A model generated the notes under the pieces. The model searched no databases and was not told the DNA's origin. It saw only the letters and a list, made by a program, of their open reading frames with translations. 22,360 bases of DNA from DATKCJ01 sp035513275 (lineage in GTDB: Bacteria; Verrucomicrobiota; Verrucomicrobiia; Opitutales; Opitutaceae): positions 1 through 22,360 of the forward strand of contig DATKCJ010000039.1 of the NCBI GenBank assembly GCA_035513275.1, written 5' to 3'. Position 1 is the first letter of the stretch, and every line of letters starts with the position of its first letter. A program made the translations under genes and the position numbers. Shown piece after piece: positions 20,468 through 22,360 of this stretch.

Positions 20468-22360
20468 ATGATCGAATCGTTCCTGCAGGATATCCGAATC
20501 GGATTCCGAGTGCTCCTCAAGGAAAGGGCATTCTGCGCGCTCGCTGTGTTTGTTTTCACGATCGGCATCGCGGCTGTCACCACGCAGTTCGCGGTCGTCA
20601 ACGGCGTGCTCCTGCATGCTTTCACATTCCGCGACTCCGAGCGCCTCGTCGACGTGCAGCTCGCCGATCCGACGAACTTCACGCCGAACAACTTCAACTC
20701 GCAGATCACCACGGCCGACTTTGCCGATATGCGTGAGCAACAGAAGTCATTCTCTGAATTCGTCGGCTACCTGAACGGCTCGACCGTCAACCTTACCTAC
20801 GACGGCAACCCGAAGCGCCTGACCGGCGGCTACATCACGCACGACTTCTTCCGGGCACTCGGCGTCTCTCCGGTGCTGGGCCGCGACTTCCTTCCGGAAG
20901 AGGACCGGGCCGGCGTCGACAAGGCGGTCATCATCAGCGACGCGCTTTGGAAGAGCGATTTCGGCGGTGAACCTTCGGTGATCGGCAAGGCGGTGCGCGT
21001 GAACGGCCGGAGCGGCACCATCGTCGGGGTGATGCCGCCGAAGTTCGCGTTTCCCGGCAACGAGCAACTCTGGATTCCCGTCAACGCCGAGTTTCCCGTG
21101 CGGCCGCGAAACGATCGTGGGATCAACTTCATCGCAATCATCGCGCGGCTTAAGCCCGGCGTGACAATCGAGCAGGCGATGGACGATGTCTCGTCGATGG
21201 CCGCGGGATTCGCGGAGCAGTTTCCCGACACGAACAAGCAGTTTACGAAGGGATACGTGCGACCGCTCATCGTGGCCTTCACAGGCGGACAGCTCGCGGG
21301 CCTGCTCTATACGATGCTGGCGTTCTGCGCAGGCGTGCTGCTCATCGCCTGCGTCAACGTGATGAACATGCAGTTCGCCCGCGCCACGCTGCGGGCGAAG
21401 GAACTCGCGGTGCGTTCGTCGCTCGGCGCCTCGCGCGTGCGGCTGATCCGGCAGATGCTTACCGAGAGTCTGCTCGTCGCGGCGCTCGGCGCGGTGTTCG
21501 GCGTCGCGCTTGCGTTGTGGTCCACGGAATACCTCGACGAGTTGGTTCACAATCTGCAGAACCCGATTCCCTCGTGGATGACGTTCAACATCAACGGACG
21601 CGTGCTCGCATTCGTCGTCGGTGCGACGATGCTCTCGGCGGTTGTCTCGGGATTCATCCCCGCGTGGATTGCGTCGCGTGCGAGCGCGGCCGACGTGCTC
21701 AAGGAATCGGGCCGCGGAAACACGGGTCGCGCGATTGGCGTGCTCACGAAGGGACTCGTGACTCTTCAGATCGTTGTCACGAGCCTTCTGCTCATCGGCT
21801 CGCTGCTCCAGCTCCAGTCGATTGTGAAGCAGCAGACGATAGACTACGGATACGACACCGGCTCGATCCTCGGCGCTCGCATGGGGCTGATGGAGGGAGA
21901 CTATCCCAGCTCGGAGCCGCGACAGCTCTTTTACGAGCGCCTGCTCCGCGAGATGCGGGCCACACCTCAGTTCGAAGCTGTCGCGCTCACGAACAGGTTT
22001 CGCATGGTGTTTTCCGGAAACGTCTCGGTCGAGATCGAGGGCAAGGAATACAAGGTCGACAGCGATCGCACTGCCTCGGAGTTCGAGAATGTCACGCCCG
22101 GCTACCACGCAGTGCTCGGACAAAAGCTGCTCGAGGGCCGCGAGTTCACCGATGACGATTCCGACCAGCGCAGTCCGGTCGCGGTGATCAACGCCACTTT
22201 CGCGAAGAAGCATTTTGGAAACGAGAGCCCGATCGGGCGGCGCTTCCGCTCTATCCGCCAGAACGGCACGCAGCCGGGACCGTGGCGCCAGGTTGTCGGT
22301 GTCGTTTCCGACGTGCGCATGGCGGGGCCGTTCAACAACCAGAGCGACGGCACCGGATTC
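20468..22360 (+). CDS. ADOP-family ABC transporter permease, 3' end missing
   Basis: The frame is open from ATG at 20468 to the right edge (631 codons, no stop). It has the same layout as the permease at 981-3401. The N-terminal TM lies near residues 22-45 (LAVFVFTIGIAAVTTQFAVV), followed by a MacB_PCD domain. The first FtsX unit starts near 278 (YTMLAFCAGVLLIACVNVMN, KELAVRSSLGAS). A central TM (GLVTLQIVVTSLLLIGSLLQ, ~427-446) and most of the second periplasmic domain follow. The second FtsX unit lies beyond the edge. The two ADOP proteins are related but clearly diverged (ACANVANMMLSRAVARSREI versus ACVNVMNMQFARATLRAKEL), so this is not a recent duplication. No ATPase gene is next to it. 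The leader has a weak GAGG about 12 bases before ATG. Confidence 0.92.
   Translation, partial: MIESFLQDIRIGFRVLLKERAFCALAVFVFTIGIAAVTTQFAVVNGVLLHAFTFRDSERLVDVQLADPTNFTPNNFNSQITTADFADMREQQKSFSEFVGYLNGSTVNLTYDGNPKRLTGGYITHDFFRALGVSPVLGRDFLPEEDRAGVDKAVIISDALWKSDFGGEPSVIGKAVRVNGRSGTIVGVMPPKFAFPGNEQLWIPVNAEFPVRPRNDRGINFIAIIARLKPGVTIEQAMDDVSSMAAGFAEQFPDTNKQFTKGYVRPLIVAFTGGQLAGLLYTMLAFCAGVLLIACVNVMNMQFARATLRAKELAVRSSLGASRVRLIRQMLTESLLVAALGAVFGVALALWSTEYLDELVHNLQNPIPSWMTFNINGRVLAFVVGATMLSAVVSGFIPAWIASRASAADVLKESGRGNTGRAIGVLTKGLVTLQIVVTSLLLIGSLLQLQSIVKQQTIDYGYDTGSILGARMGLMEGDYPSSEPRQLFYERLLREMRATPQFEAVALTNRFRMVFSGNVSVEIEGKEYKVDSDRTASEFENVTPGYHAVLGQKLLEGREFTDDDSDQRSPVAVINATFAKKHFGNESPIGRRFRSIRQNGTQPGPWRQVVGVVSDVRMAGPFNNQSDGTGF

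Noticed and set aside
20747..22213. 488-codon open frame on the minus strand across the second permease
   Set aside because: Same frame relation and composition as the antisense frame over the first permease; a by-product of codon bias, not a gene.
1..22360. A single new defence or biosynthetic system
   Set aside because: Apart from vapBC, no nuclease, helicase, NTPase, reverse transcriptase or biosynthetic core enzyme set is clustered here; the genes look like separate housekeeping and accessory units.

Overview
The window is GC-rich bacterial DNA with no rRNA, tRNA, CRISPR array, phage or IS transposase visible. It is most likely from Verrucomicrobiota, possibly the Opitutus side, with Acidobacteriota as the second choice. 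This rests on two ADOP-type duplicated orphan permeases, a periplasmic two-component-propeller sensor kinase, GH43 and exported xylose-isomerase-like enzymes, DUF4242, DUF502 and DUF3185 proteins, and gene spacers packed with short TTCGTG-type and palindromic repeats. No marker gene is present, so the assignment is an inference.

Layout, left to right. 1-769 (-): 5' part of a GH43 glycosidase, cut by the left edge. 981-3401 (+): a complete ADOP permease. 3402-3786: repeat-bearing spacer. 3787-7176 (-): an exported propeller/Y_Y_Y sensor histidine kinase of 1129 aa, with the decayed C-terminal remnant of a second kinase directly upstream (7178-7527). 7528-8766: a gene-poor stretch with a coding-like fragment and dispersed repeats. 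8767-9373 (+): a vapBC toxin-antitoxin pair with a perfect inverted repeat touching the vapB start codon and matching repeats on both sides. 9374-9800: a mosaic of repeats. 9801-10496 (-): two tandem DUF4242 genes, one exported and one cytoplasmic. 10642-11322 (+): a NarL/FixJ response regulator. 11429-12934 (-): DUF502 membrane protein followed by an exported EEP-family hydrolase. 13196-14842 (+): exported TPR protein. 14843-15192: a repeat element with perfect 18-bp inverted arms. 15193-16047 (-): exported sugar isomerase-like TIM barrel. 16331-19809 (-): a likely transcription unit read right to left as TolB-like/TPR protein, homocysteine S-methyltransferase, a small two-TM protein and a DUF3185 protein. 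19810-20467: spacer with a compound palindrome and a possible gene relic. 20468-22360 (+): the first 631 codons of a second ADOP permease, cut by the right edge.

The genes do not form one pathway. They look like ordinary accessory content of a polysaccharide-using, signalling-rich bacterium (GH43, sugar isomerase, propeller kinase, response regulator, orphan permeases). The more unusual signals lie between the genes: a repeat family of three TTCGTG hexamers spaced exactly 10 and 9 bp (six copies in both orientations, some as inverted pairs), compound palindromes, a four-arm GTGAGG/CCTCAC structure that can fold in two exclusive ways, the vapB operator/hairpin, and the absence of Shine-Dalgarno sequences, replaced in most leaders by C/A-rich DNA.
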